Shown here: positions 21,618-32,939 of the stretch, piece by piece
Layout of the letters: every line of letters begins with the position of its first letter
Numbering within the stretch: position 1 is the first letter of the stretch
NCBI RefSeq assembly: GCF_010015445.1
Contig: NC_053127.1
Coordinates: 6,388,004-6,452,003 of the forward strand
Length of the DNA: 64,000 nucleotides
Source of the DNA: Perca fluviatilis
Lineage: Eukaryota; Chordata; Actinopteri; Perciformes; Percidae
Reading direction: 5' to 3'
Program-made: the position numbers and the translations under genes
Notes under the pieces: model-generated
Databases searched by the model: none
What the model was told of the DNA's origin: nothing
The model's input: only the letters and a program-made list of their open reading frames with translations

Positions 21618-22289
21618 GACAGACAACAGACAATATTATGGACAACATCATGTAAAACATCATGAAGACATGAATGAAATCAAATATGTATACATCTAAA
21701 ACCAATATATTAAACCACTGGATGCAATCTAGAAATCAATCTAGAAAAGTACATCAGTAAAAATTAAAACAATAAAAAAAAGCCATACAACAGTAGTTCA
21801 ATCTGTTCATACACAGGGTGAGTGCCGTCTTTTAAAATACATTGCACCTTATAAAGTTATTCGAAAACCATTGTTTATTACACATGCAACACAGAGAACC
21901 TTGAGCTTGTATATGCAGTATATTTCTTGCAACCCATCAAATTTAGTTTTAATACTTTTTGTCAACTCCTGAGGGAAATTTCGGACTCTTTAGCAGCTAA
22001 ATGCAGTACTGTGTTCGCCATCTAATCACTAACTTATTTCCTTTATGCCAGAAAGGATGTAGATACCACCCTCATAGCAATTTGGTTGTTGTTATTTCCC
22101 TTTGTGTTAGAGGCAGTGGACAGCCAGAGTGTCAAAGATAGGCAGGCAGACTTCTTAAAATTCCAAACAGCGCAGATTTGCCAGGTGCCAAACTAGTATA
22201 AATATTTAAAAAATACAAAACTTGAAAATATCAAAAGAAACTGGAGCCAAAACTCCAAAATCTACTTGTACCAACTGAAACAACAAAGA
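21618..22289. other. No recognised feature
   Basis: Unique sequence, AT-rich, with no supported open frame. Confidence 0.5.
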
Positions 22290-22672
22290 GGGTCAGCCCT
22301 ATGTTCCGACATTTCTAAGAACCTTTGTTTTTACTGAAAATTAGGCCCTAGATTTTTAGAGTTACATTCCATCTGTAGTCTATTGCTACTGGATAATAGG
22401 TTGGGTGTAATTGGCTTCCAAATTGGGAGAAAGGGGGATAAATTACAAGATACAAATTTATGAAAAAGGAAATGTGGGAACATAGGGTCTATATTTTGGA
22501 AATAAATCTTAGAAACAGAAAGACAGGGCTGTGGGAACATAGGGCCTAATTTTCGAAATAAATCTTAGAAATGTGGGAACTGTGGAAACACAGGGCTGTG
22601 GGAACATAGGGCCTAATTATCAGTGAAAAGAAAAATTCTTAGAATTGTGGGAACATAAGGCTGTGGGAACAC
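22290..22672. mobile_element. Fold-back hAT-like MITE, copy 2 (degraded)
   Basis: Begins GGGTCAGCCCTATGTTCC. The right arm carries repeated GTGGGAACATAGGGC units as in copies at 19073 and 36841. Terminal duplication not clear. Confidence 0.7.
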
Positions 22673-23038
22673 AAAGCGTGTTTTTGTGGCAACACGGCTT
22701 CTCTTCTACAGGCTGTACCAAAACGTTAATACAGCATGTGTTTGTACCTTCCTTCTCTTTGTACACCTAAACACTCAAATCTTTCCTAAGCACGTATTTG
22801 TATCAGCACGGCTTCCCTCTCCTTAGGCAGCAAAAGGCCACTGCCTTTTTACGTTTGCCTTTTTGTGTGTGAAATGAATACCATAACTAAAGCAATGTGT
22901 AAAATAAATATGGCCAAATCTACATAAGCACCAAGGGACAAGTGGTGAGTCAATCACCCACTTTATCACAGTGGCCTAAAAAAGTCTCTTTTAGTAACCT
23001 ATGTTTTTTTGTAAAAATAAAGCAGAATTTAGCAGTTT
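22673..23038. other. No recognised feature
   Basis: Unique sequence with no supported gene. Confidence 0.4.
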
Positions 23039-23152
23039 TTATGATCAAAGCAGGTAGAGGGTGGCGACTGGGCCTCTTCCCAGTCGTTGACTGGGCTTTA
23101 GTGACACGGGGCCACACTGTGTGGATTAGCAGGAGGTCATCATGGTTTATTT
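23039..23152 (+). repeat. Direct repeat, left copy, flanking the element at 23186
   Basis: ATGATCAAAGCAGGTAGAGG through GAGGTCATCATGGTTTATT is repeated at 23621-23738 with roughly 15 differences. Confidence 0.85.
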
Positions 23153-23185
23153 AGTATATCCACGACGTTCCACTTCCGGGATTGC

Positions 23186-23607
23186 TCCGGTGCCACCGGA
23201 AATTCCGCCGCATGTCATTCATTTCGCCCGGGTGTCCGTCGCCTTCCTCTTTCTTTGTGTTAGCATTTTAAACTCCAGAAGGACTATGGTTACCTGGTCC
23301 TCAGATCTCTGCAGGGTAAATCCAGACAGCTAGCTAGACTATCTGTCCAATCTGAGTTTTCTGTTGCACGACTAAAACTACTTTTGAACGTACACATGTT
23401 CCACCAAAACAAGTTCCTTCCCAAGGCTATTTTGCAGAGGCGCCGTGGCGCCGTCCGGTGCTTAGCGCCGCCGAAGACGAGTGTGATTTTGTTTAAAGAA
23501 ATGCCAATAAACCAGAGCGGGTTTTTCTCCCATCCCGGAATGGTGTGTGGACTAGCCAGACCTTCCTCCGCAGCGCTGCGGAGGAAGGTCTGGCAAAGCG
23601 AGACTAC
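23186..23607 (+). mobile_element. Palindrome-ended (Helitron-like) element, copy 1
   Basis: Starts TCCGGTGCC. The right end has a perfect 40-bp palindrome (23555-23594, centre AGCGCT) followed by a short spacer and CTAC. The middle block CTGCAGGGTAAATCCAGACA and following is shared with 47577-47983 (inverted) and 56869-57837. Non-coding. Confidence 0.7.
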
Positions 23608-23620
23608 AGTTTACATGACC

Positions 23621-23738
23621 AAAGCAGGTACAGAGTGGCGACTGGGCCACTTCCCAGTCTTTGGCTAGGCTTTAGTGACTCTGGGAGCCCCAGCGTGTGG
23701 ATTAGCAGGAGGTCATCATGGTTTATTACACACAGTCC
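23621..23738 (+). repeat. Direct repeat, right copy
   Basis: Paralogue of 23039-23152, ending in the same GAGGTCATCATGGTTTATT. Confidence 0.85.
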
Positions 23739-24109
23739 ATCAGAGCCGTTTGCATTCAGCCGATCCGTAACACACGTCCAGACTAATCAACACCATGGGC
23801 TGCGCCTCACGCTTCACTCAGCTCCAACACCGCTTCACTCAATTGAAATGCACAACCCTATTCACACTCCAGTACACTTAGCCCAGCCTTTGTTTTCACT
23901 TCATGCCCCAGCAGCCTTCCACCATTTATTTACCATTGCAGTACACGCTTCAATCAAATTTAGTCCACACAGAACAATTGGTTTCTTTGGAGTGACACAC
24001 AAAATACTAAAGACAGAATGATAAACAGCAGCGAGCAAACATTTTGGTGTGGAAAATACGTTACCAATTTTGGAAACCTTTTTAATTACAGCATCAAAAG
24101 AAGCTGTGA
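23739..24109. other. No recognised feature
   Basis: An open frame of about 150 codons crosses this region and the preceding repeats, but it uses repeat sequence and has no family resemblance. Confidence 0.4.
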
Positions 24110-24213
24110 CATTATCTATATTGTTTTTGGTAAAAAATCTGGACCCAAATCTTTTTCTTGCATCAGATAAAACTGAAAGGTGTGTAACTTTCCACATGGT
24201 ATATATTCTATTA
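24110..24213 (+). repeat. Local duplication, copy 1 (split by a MITE)
   Basis: CTGGACCCAAATCTTTTTC to TTTCCACATGGTATATATTC continues at 25172-25205 (GTTGACATTTTGGGCACC). It matches 25365-25555. Confidence 0.75.
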
Positions 24214-24377
24214 CGCTATGTTCACACTCGCCGTCTTTTTTGAAGCTGCCAGTGTCTGTTTTTACATTATAATCCTATGGACTAACCAGCGCAGATGGGT
24301 TTTTTTCTGCAGCTCAGAAACGTCTTTTGGAAGTTGAAAAAAGTTCATCTTTTCTGAAAAAAAAAAACACCCTTCAT

Positions 24378-24556
24378 TGGGCGCCTGGGCAGCTCACCTG
24401 GTAGAGTGCGCGCCCATATACAGAGGTTTAGTACTCGATACAGCGGCCGCGGGTTTGACTCCGACCTGCGGCCCTGTGCTGCATGTCATTCACCCTCTCT
24501 CTCCCCTTTCGTGTCTTCAGCTGTCCTATAAGAATAATTGGGCCCCAGGCCCAAAA
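24378..24556 (+). mobile_element. tRNA-derived SINE
   Basis: tRNA-like head with an A box at about 24390-24401 (CAGCTCACCTGG) and a B box GGTTTGACTCC (24452-24462), followed by a CTCTCTCTCCCCTTTC body. Flanked by a 12-bp duplication, AACACCCTTCAT / AACACCCTACAT (11 of 12). Transcribed by Pol III in intact relatives. Confidence 0.85.
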
Positions 24557-24702
24557 AACACCCTACATCAAGTGCTTTTTTTACAGTCGACCAATGACAG
24601 GCAGAGTAGCCAGACCTGTTGTTTCCATAACAACAAGAAAAAATGGAGTCGGAGCACAGCAGGTTATATGATATGACCGGGTGCTCCCTGTACAGGGAAC
24701 TC

Positions 24703-25070
24703 GCTTTGTTTTATCGAACGTTAACACCGCTCTCTCTCTCTCTCTCTCTCTCTCTGTTCTTTCTCTAGCTCGCTCCACCACTTTGTTTTATCGAACGTTA
24801 ACACCGCGCTCTCTCTCTCTCTCTCTGTTCTTTCTCTAGCTCGCTCCACCACTTTGTTTTATCTAACGTTAGCACTTCTCTCTCTCTGTTCTTTCTCTAG
24901 CTCGCTCTACCACTTTATCTTACATTAGCACCACGCTCTCTCTCTCTCTGTTATTTCTCTAGCTCGCTCCACCACTTTGTTTTATCTAACATTAGCACCA
25001 CGCTCTCTCTCTCTCTGTTCTTTCTCTAGCTCGCTCCACCACTTTGTTTTATCTAACGTTAGCGCCACTC
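24703..25070 (+). repeat. CT-rich minisatellite, about 60-75 bp period
   Basis: Five to six units, each with CTTTGTTTTATCTAACGTTA, a variable (CT)n run and TTCTTTCTCTAGCTCGCTCC. Length variation comes mainly from the CT run. Confidence 0.92.
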
Positions 25071-25239
25071 CACATAGCGCTCTAGGATACTGTAGCAGTA
25101 GCTGTTATAGCAACAAAAGAGGCTCTCAGCTGCTTTTTGGAACCAAAACGCCAAGTGTGAACGTAGCCTTAGTTGACATTTTGGGCACCAGGTATAGAAT
25201 GTATTGTATGAGTGGTATGTCTGTGTTTTTGTGTCTTTA

Positions 25240-25356
25240 CTTCCTTTAAGAAAAAAAATTATTCACCTGTTTTGCACTTTTGCTGATGTTTTGCACTGAA
25301 AGGACTGCATCCAATTTTGTTGTGCAAGTACAATGACAATAAAGACTATTCCAAAA
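25240..25356 (+). mobile_element. LINE 3'-end fragment
   Basis: Ends GTGCAAGTACAATGACAATA then AAGACTATTCC, the characteristic 3' end of L2/CR1-like fish LINEs. 5'-truncated and non-coding. Confidence 0.6.
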
Positions 25357-25364
25357 AAGTTGTT

Positions 25365-25555
25365 ACATTTCCTATGGTCAACATATTGTTTGGGTAAAAT
25401 CTGGACCTAAATGTCTTTCTTGCATCAGTTCAAAACACTGAAAGATGTTTAAGTGTACTTTATTTTCATATTTTGTACCATTTTGTACTCACCACACTTT
25501 CCACATGATATATGATCTTCCAGGTGACATTTCAGTAACCAGGTATAGATAGATC
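25365..25555 (+). repeat. Local duplication, copy 2 (uninterrupted)
   Basis: CTGGACCTAAATGTCTTTC to TTTCCACATGATATATGATC and AACCAGGTATAGAT, matching 24110-24213 joined to 25172-25205. Confidence 0.75.
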
Positions 25556-25777
25556 CAGTGTAGGATTTGGCTGTTGCACTGGTTTTCAGTGTTCTGTGTT
25601 GTTGTTTCACAGGTTTCTTCATCAGTGAACACAGCCGCGTCTCTCTGGAATCCAGATTGAAAGTAAAGAATGTAGATTTCATTTTACCACTTCTGCTGCC
25701 ATTGTTGGCGGTGAGGGAATTAGAGAGACAGCTACAAATGTTCCTCTAATTCCAACAACTTTCTCCAACTCTGCAGG

Positions 25778-25840
<63 letters not shown>

Positions 25841-25841
25841 C
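25778..25841. repeat. (GT)n microsatellite
   Basis: About 32 units with one TCT interruption near 25811. Confidence 0.97.
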
Positions 25842-27645
25842 TCTCACCTACGGGACCGCCACCGATCTCCTGGATGTACACAAGAGCCCGATGCAGAACC
25901 AGATGTTGTTGTGTTGCTGCTGCAGAGTCACTCACATTTGCATCCATCATTATCCCAACATCCTCACCTCCGCTCCTCTTAGACTATCAAACATATGGGC
26001 TGCCTTGTCTGCCACTGTGCCCGCAACAAATGCGACGCCCGCCCCGCAGTTCATCTAGGTCCCAAATGATGAAACAGCCCGAGCCGCTGATCTCCCTCTA
26101 ATTTAATGATAACTATCACCTGTTCTCCGCGTGCGGCGCCCCACTCTAGATGGGGTGTGAGTAATAGGCCTGTGCCTTTTGCTTGATTAATTTGATTGCT
26201 ACATTTTTCACTGTCCCCTCTCCGGTGATTGCTCTGGCACTACAGGTGCTGGGTTTCATTAATTACGTCCTTAATTGGTTTGGAAATGTTGCAGGCAAGT
26301 TTGTTTTGGGGAAAGGTGGTGGTTTGTCGCGAGTGGCAAAACATCTCAGCGTGCTTCTCCCACTTAAAAAGATAAATGAACCTCATCTCTTTTAGCAGAT
26401 TGTGGCGAAGATTCCAGGAGGCATCGAAACTCAAGGACAATAAGCTGCTGGGTGTGAAATGGAGAAATCTGGAAACTAATATGCATTCTTGTCCACTCTT
26501 GTACTCCGTGATGCGTTTGATGTATCATCTAATGGCTGCAATATGACTCCAAATAACAGAAAGCTCACATGTAAAGACCACAGGAGTTTACCTGCCGACG
26601 GGGGATTCGTTTGGTAGTGATAAATTGTGACTGACTGCAACTCCAGCATGTTTTCCGGAGGTAACAGCTGTAAAAAAAAAAAATACACAGCTGTGTGTTT
26701 AGCATCAAACATACATTTTATCTCTGTATGGATGCCTCTTTGTTTGGGATGTTTGTTGTGTGGGGGGGCAACAGGGGTCAGCTGGAAACAATGCGTGATA
26801 CCCCCTGAGGGACGGCTACAATGTACAAAAGGAGTTCAGTTAAGAAGAGAAGCTAACACCTGTGCTAGCTCAGCTATGTGTGACGCTTGTCTTGTGCATC
26901 TTATGCTGACCTTGAACCAAACGACTTTTCAAGTGATTCCACTGTCCCAGACTAATTTCCAATATCGGAATGAAATCCTGAGAGTCTTGCTAGAGTTGGG
27001 GGCGCTCCCGTCGTCTTAATCGTTTGATGTAAGGTGGACATAAAACTTACTCCCAGTCGTTCAGACAAAATCAAACGTGTTTGATATTATCCTAAGTTTT
27101 AGGTCTTGGTAGTGAAGTTAAATCATGTGAACATTGTCAACAACCAATGGGTGCGCTGACTCCAGCACCAAACAGGAAGCAGCAAATGGCTAGAGACAGT
27201 GTTGTGTATGGTTGCTATGGCGCCGCGCTCAGCTTTCAACCCTTCTGAAAGCGCTTCATCTAGCGGGAATTTTACCGGCGGATACTGCCACCATTCATCT
27301 GCATGTACGGCAGAACAGAAAATTGGCAAACCTTCCCTTAAGTTACCAGCAAACGCCAGCGGTAGCTAGCTAGCTTGGTTACATTTTTCATAACTAATCT
27401 AGATGTAGTCTTGCAATTTGTCTTTACATATTATGACAGTCTTTAACATTAGATGTGAGATGATTGTCTTAAGATGTGAGATGGTGTCGGACTGTAGTCT
27501 TTTTAAAGTCTGTATAAAGTCTTCTAGTGTCTGGTAGGCACTAACTGTCTGTCAAGAGTCTCCTGTAACAATGACAACGCTGAAGATGCTCCAACATCTG
27601 AGATTTGAACCAACAGCAATTTTTAGGATGCCATAGAACATTAAA
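25842..27645. other. Gene-free stretch; candidate conserved element 25950-26450
   Basis: No proven exon. Repeat-free sequence with TTGATTAATTTGATTG and TTCATTAATTACGTCC motifs suggests regulatory DNA. A weak exon-like stretch lies on the minus strand at 25856-25945. Confidence 0.3.
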
Positions 27646-28752
27646 CGGTAACACTTTACTTGAAGGTTGTGACGGGGCGCATAGCTTCCGTCATGGTAGA
27701 GATGCGCTACCTATTTCATTTCACAAAGACTGAGTGCAAAGGTTGCCTGTATATGTTTATCTAGCGTGTCAATATGTGCTGTTAATTATCACACTGATTT
27801 CAAATCCTCTGTTAACCTAGCCATTCATCAAATCCCCCACAGTAATACCGTAGCTTACTTGTGCACATATTTAACATCCAATACTGCGGTGATTTAAATG
27901 CTATAGCTACAACCATCAATACATCATTCTCTTATTGTTTAAAACCATGCCATTTACTTCATAAACATGACCACGCAACACATATGTCTTTGTTAACTAC
28001 GTGTCTGTTTATTGAGTTTAAAAGGTAACATAGTGTAATTTGTGTCATTTTTGTGTCTTACCGGCGTCTTCTGTCTTTGTGTATAAAGGAAAGTTTGCCG
28101 TGATTGTCGGGTTTAAATGACGCTATGACTTCCGGGGCAATAGGAAGTGACCCGGAGTTTGACTAAATAATTTATCAGCCGTCAATATATATTGTGGCTT
28201 AGTCAAATGTTAGATTGCATCCTATAAATAATATTCTGTAAATTTCTAGCTTATTAATTTTGGCTGTATTAAGCTTTTATTGTCTACTCACCTGTGCCAC
28301 CCCTGTATTGTACTGTTTAGTTGGTATGTTCCAATTCCAGGCGTGCTTCAGGCCCATATAGACCAGCAGTTTCATTTGCTCAAGAGAGCTGAAGGAAGGA
28401 GGACATAAGTCTGTTGAATGTGACTACTTCAAAAGTAAATTTCTATACAGCTGTATCTTTGTGTAATTTGACCATTTTTGACTCTCATGTCAATTTATTT
28501 TATTTTCGTGAAAGTATTTTTTTTTCTCTTTAATTTTGTTAATTTTTATATTATTATTCTTGCCTTATAGGCCTTAATTGTGGTAAATAATAAAAATCCC
28601 ATCTTTTCAACCTCATCTCCGACTCCTCCTCAGTGTTTACATCTGCTCACGACTTCTCATCCACATCTTACCCTCAACAAAGGTATCTACATAAGAGTGA
28701 CATGAACACATGACAGTGTCATAACACATGAACCCTAACCCTAACCCTAAGT
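27646..28752. mobile_element. Fold-back MITE 'GTAACACTTTACTTGAAGG', split by a solo LTR
   Basis: The left end GGTAACACTTTACTTGAAGG (27646-27667) resumes after the LTR as AAGGTATCTACATAAGAG up to a CCCTAACCCTAACCCTAA tract at 28735-28750, where the copy ends. The complete copy at 54747-54972 has the same order without the LTR. Confidence 0.85.
27668..28679 (+). mobile_element. Solo LTR, 1,012 bp
   Basis: TGTGACGGGGCGC…CCCTCAACA with the 5-bp duplication AAGGT at 27663-27667 and 28680-28684. TG…CA ends and a 5-bp duplication are retroviral-type LTR features. AATAATAAAAATCCC near 28588 could be the polyadenylation signal. No internal retroelement coding region lies beside it. Confidence 0.85.
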
Positions 28753-29524
28753 TAATCTTTGGCGTTCCATTGATCCCAACGAAGGTGATATTACATAATT
28801 TCATTTTAGACATTTATAATACATGTATCTACTATTTTATTCATATATTACACTACGTTTGCAAACTTAAGACTTTGGGAAACTCATTTCAAGCACCAAA
28901 AACAATTCGTCCACATGAGTAAAGGTGTATTTTCACAAGAGATTTGAAGAATTTCTAAAAGTGGACTTCAACGTTTCAGCTTAAGGGCCAAATTATCTCT
29001 TTACACATTGTTCTAAGACAAATTTGGGCCTCACTTACAGAAAGCTGAGTTGTTATGCAAATACCCTTAAAAGATGAATTTAAGAAGATATGAAAAAATT
29101 GAGAAAATGCCCTTAGACCTCACAGGGTTTTAAACAAAATTGTGTGAAAAGAGGGCACTGTGTAAGGAAATCCCTTAAGGAGCAATTCCGCTGCTTAGCA
29201 ACTGTTACCTCAAGGAGTCCAGAGTCAGTGATGGTAAAATTATTAACAGCTAACCAATTTATAAAAAAAAAATGCAGGGAGCTGCTACAGTTTTTTGTTA
29301 GAAAAAAAGAATTGCACACACAATAGCGTTATCTTGTGAGTGTAACTTAAATCAATAAAGACATTGTGAAAGAAAAAAAAATGGGATGGGATATACATTC
29401 TGCCATCAGTGGAGGCTTTTTCGCCTTCGGCAGTGGTGACAAACAAAGGCGGGTTGTGATCACTTTTCAGATTCAAACAGGTGGCCAGTTGGACACACAC
29501 CTGCAGTGGATGCTGTCATGCTAC
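28753..29524. other. No recognised feature
   Basis: AT-rich unique DNA without a supported gene. Confidence 0.5.
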
Positions 29525-29744
29525 AGTTACATGCAGGGCTGCAACTTGTGATTATTTTTATTGTCGATTCATCTGTTGATTACTTTCTTGATTAATAGAT
29601 TAGTTTTTTTGGTCTCTAAAATGTTGATCAGTGTTTCTCAAAGGCCAAGACGACATCCTCAAATGTCTTGTTTTGTCCACAACTCCAAGATATTCAGTTC
29701 ACTGTCCCACAGGAGAGAAGAAACTAGAAAACATTCACATTTAA

Positions 29745-30173
29745 AGGTCCAGTGTGTAACGTGTTTAGTTGTCCATTATCAAAATCTGTGTTGCCCGTTC
29801 ACAAACTTACCTCCACCATCAATTCCAAGTATTCCCATTGGCTTGAAATTTTACATTTACATTTGCATGAACTGGGGTAGATGCTCTATATTCATGCGAC
29901 ATCTTGAAATACGTTAGCCGGTAAGGGACATACAGGATATATTGCCCCGTCTTTTGCGTTTTCACTGTCACATGATAAACTCACAGGTGCTGCTAATTTC
30001 AGTTGTACATTTTATTTCCAATTTGTATATACTTTAAATATTGCTCGTGTAGTATTCAATTATTATTTCATGTATATTGTTTCCTATTATTTAATGTATA
30101 CTGTGTATGTGTGCTGTGTGTCTGGTATTTTGCTGCTGCAACAGTTATTTCCCATTTTTTGGGATCAATAAAA

Positions 30174-30258
<85 letters not shown>

Positions 30259-30743
30259 ATGCTGCTAATGGGTATCATAGATTCCTGGAAATTCTAAATG
30301 CTTTAGGACATGCATCAATTGCTTTCATACAACTCTCTGCTGTTTTATAACATTATCATTTGCTTATGTCATGTCAGTCAAAATTAACTATACTTGTGAA
30401 TGCTGAATAGTCATTCCATATAAAACTAATAGTCCTCATTTCATTGCTTGAGTCATTACATACAAAAATGTTGAACTAGTTGTCAAAATCTGTCAAGCAA
30501 ATTTTACAAATTTTTTAAAATCTTTTTTTTCCTGAAAATGTCTCCTAAATTGAACAATTTCTCTCAGGTGAATCTCAGCTTTCACTGATGAGAAGGCGTG
30601 TGTGAAGCATTAGTTGAAACCAATGATAAGCCACTTCTCGACATTCACTGTCAGAGCTGAATCCCATAAACCCCCACTTTACAAGCATATATGAACCAAG
30701 CAGGACATAGTGTGTACCATTTCTACAATACTGTGACACAGAA
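29745..30743. mobile_element. TTAA-type element 'AGGTCCAGTGTGTAAC' inside the hAT MITE
   Basis: Begins immediately after TTAA (29741-29744), the same TTAA present in the intact hAT copy. The right end is not identified. Contains the LINE tail at 29998-30259. Confidence 0.5.
29998..30259 (+). mobile_element. 5'-truncated LINE with (TATC)n tail and 10-bp target duplication
   Basis: Ends TTTTTTGGGATCAATAAAAA followed by about 20 TATC units. TGCTGCTAAT is repeated at 29988-29997 and 30260-30269. 262 bp, non-coding. Confidence 0.88.
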
Positions 30744-32319
30744 ATGGAAGGTCAGCCTCGTGGAAGAGGGGTGAGGGTGCGGGGAGGAAGGGCAAGGGGA
30801 CAAAACAGTGGAAGAGGAAGAAGAGGCCAAGTACATAGGTGGATCCCTGATGAAATCAGGGCTACAATTGTGGATCATGTTGTCAATCACGGCCTCACAA
30901 TGGCTGAGGCTGGTCGTAGGGTGCAGCCAAACGTTGGGAGAACCACTGTAAATTCAATTATTCAAACATTTCGTCGGGAGAACAGGTGTGTATAAATGGA
31001 CAGTAATTCAGCACTAAACAATCTGCACTGCACTACTGTCATTGTGTCATACATGAAGCTTGCAGTGGGACAATAACTTGTCACTGTACATTTTACATTT
31101 AGACGTACAGCTTTACTGCATCACACATTTAGTGTATTGTAGTGTACAGTAGTGTTACAGTAAAGATTTGCCATATTTACTGTAATTGGAAGAGGGCGTA
31201 TTTTTACTCTGCAACAAGAGGAAGCCATTTGTGCAATGGTGATTGCAAACAATGCCATAAAGGTTGAGAGAGATACAAAGTGCTGTTATAGAGGATGACA
31301 ACGTCTTTGGGAATATTGAATCTGTTTCAGTCGCTACAATTGACAGAGTGCTCAGGAGGAATGAAATGCGCATGAAACAATTGTACAATGTGCCATTTGA
31401 AGGGAACAGCGACAGAGTGAAGGAGATCCGTCACCAGTATGTACAGGTAAAACATGTATGTGTTCTATGCATATTCTAATGCTCAGTGCTGTAATCTGTT
31501 TACGTTGTGTAGTGTCATGCACTACACTTACATGACAGTTCTGTGTATGTGTATTCACAGTGCATACTGTGCAATATGTTGTCCAAAATGCGTTATGTTA
31601 CACAGGAAAAGTTGTCATAGTTTTTCTCACTCCCTCTTCTGTAATAAAGCATGTACTGGAGCTAGAGGCCAGGGAACCGCTGCACACATTCATATACCTT
31701 GATGAGGCGGGTTTCAATCTGGCAAAAGGTAGAAGACGTGGAAGGAATCGCATTGGACAGAGAGCAACCATTGATGTCCCAGACCAACGAGGAGGGAATA
31801 TTACTATGTGTGCCGCCATCTCAGAAAACGGCGTCCTCACCCATATCCCCCCGTCTTGGTCCATACAACACACAACATCTGCTGACTTTTTTAGACACTC
31901 TTTACAGGGACATAATCCCTGAGAATGAGAGGGGTCTAACTGGGGACCATCTGAACAAGCATGTTGTTGTTTTGGATAATGTGCGTTTTCACCACTCAGA
32001 TGTCGTCAGACAGTGGTTTGCAGCACATAATAGGATGCTGGTGGAATATCTCCCTCCCTACTCACCATTCCTAAATCCAATAGAGGAGTTTTTCTCTTCC
32101 TGGAGGTGGAAGGTATATGACCGGCATCCACATACCCAAATGGCCCTGCTAGCGGCCATGGATGCAGCATGTGATGACATCACAGCAGAGTCCTGCAGAG
32201 GGTGGATTCGCCACTCGAGGAGATACTTTCCTCGCTGCATTGCAAGAGATGATATTCGCTGCGATGTAGATGAAAATATGTGGCCAGACAGAAAGGAATG
32301 TCTGGATGTTCATGAATGA
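30744..32319 (+). pseudogene. IS630/Tc1-mariner-type transposase, decayed
   Basis: DDE transposase relic in three blocks. Block 1 (30744-30985) has an RG/RGG-rich start (residues 6-28) and a helix-turn-helix, ending at AACAG/GTGTG. Block 2 (about 31160-31446) contains LREIQSAVIEDDNVF and ends CAG/GTAAAAC. Block 3 (31650-32319) holds the catalytic core: FIYLDEAGF (Asp at 31701), VVLDNVRFHH (Asp at 31975) and PYSPFLNPIEEF (Glu at 32083). There are 35 residues between the second Asp and the Glu. Two single-base frameshifts break it: an extra base near 31263 between IANNAIK and LREIQ, and one C too many in the run 31847-31852. The gaps between blocks look like short GT-AG introns. It would cut and join transposon ends in the nucleus if intact. 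It lies inside the split hAT MITE. Confidence 0.88.
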
Positions 32320-32939
32320 TTACAGTACTATGTATGTTGTATATTCAGTTCAAATATGTACTGTAATATTGTTTACCGTTGTGCACAGCTGTACCCAAAG
32401 GGAGTTTATGTTTGTTATAAATAAGGGTGTATTTTTTCTTTTGCACAATGCCGTGCACAAATTAGAATTGCAAAGAGCATATGCAGTAAAAATGTGAAAC
32501 ATACATATTCAGTGTCTTGTACTCATTTACCTCACTAAATACAGTAATGTTTAACTTTATTGTATTTTTCAAATGGCTGTGCAAATAGTATATAGTGCTG
32601 TCTTGAGCATTTTCAGGTAGTGTCACCAAGATCTGACTTTTTTGCATTGGAAAACATTTACAGAGTAAACTGTCATAATGAAAACATGACAAAGCCATTT
32701 GACTATCTTGTTCATAAACAATGGTGTCAGGACTTTTCATCTTGATGACACAGACACTTTCATTGACATTAATACTTGCTTTTGAGGAATGAGCTATCCA
32801 TTTTGAGCAAGTGACATGCTTTTGCAGGTTATCAACTAGGTTTTGCAGTTTGTACGAATTGTTTTGAGAACTGCATTAACTGTTGTGCAAATGTAAATAG
32901 TGATGTGAGAAATGCACCAAAGCGACTGAGAAAAACTGT
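32320..32939. mobile_element. 3' flank and right end of the IS630-type element
   Basis: Non-coding DNA after the stop. The extreme right, inverted, begins CAGTTTTTCTCAGTCGC, and the segment further in (CAAAACCTAGTTGATAACC) weakly resembles 30466-30500 (GTTGAACTAGTTGTCAAAA), suggesting long imperfect inverted repeats. Confidence 0.4.

Larger units (their letters stand above)
24214..25168. mobile_element. PIF/Harbinger-like MITE carrying a SINE and a minisatellite
   Basis: TTA duplication at 24211-24213 and 25169-25171. TIRs CGCTATGTTCACACTCG and (inverted) GGCTACGTTCACACTTG. Inside are a tRNA-type SINE (24378-24556) and a CT-rich minisatellite (about 24703-25070). 955 bp. Confidence 0.82.

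Noticed and set aside
23545..24021. 158-codon plus-strand frame
   Set aside because: Begins inside the palindrome of a mobile element and crosses a direct repeat; no domain and no splice logic.
24378..24462. Possible functional tRNA gene
   Set aside because: A and B boxes are present, but the cloverleaf is not maintained, a SINE body follows and a target duplication flanks the unit; it is a SINE head.
31560..31922. Treating the two overlapping frames here as two proteins
   Set aside because: They carry consecutive parts of one transposase core joined across a C-run frameshift at 31847-31852.
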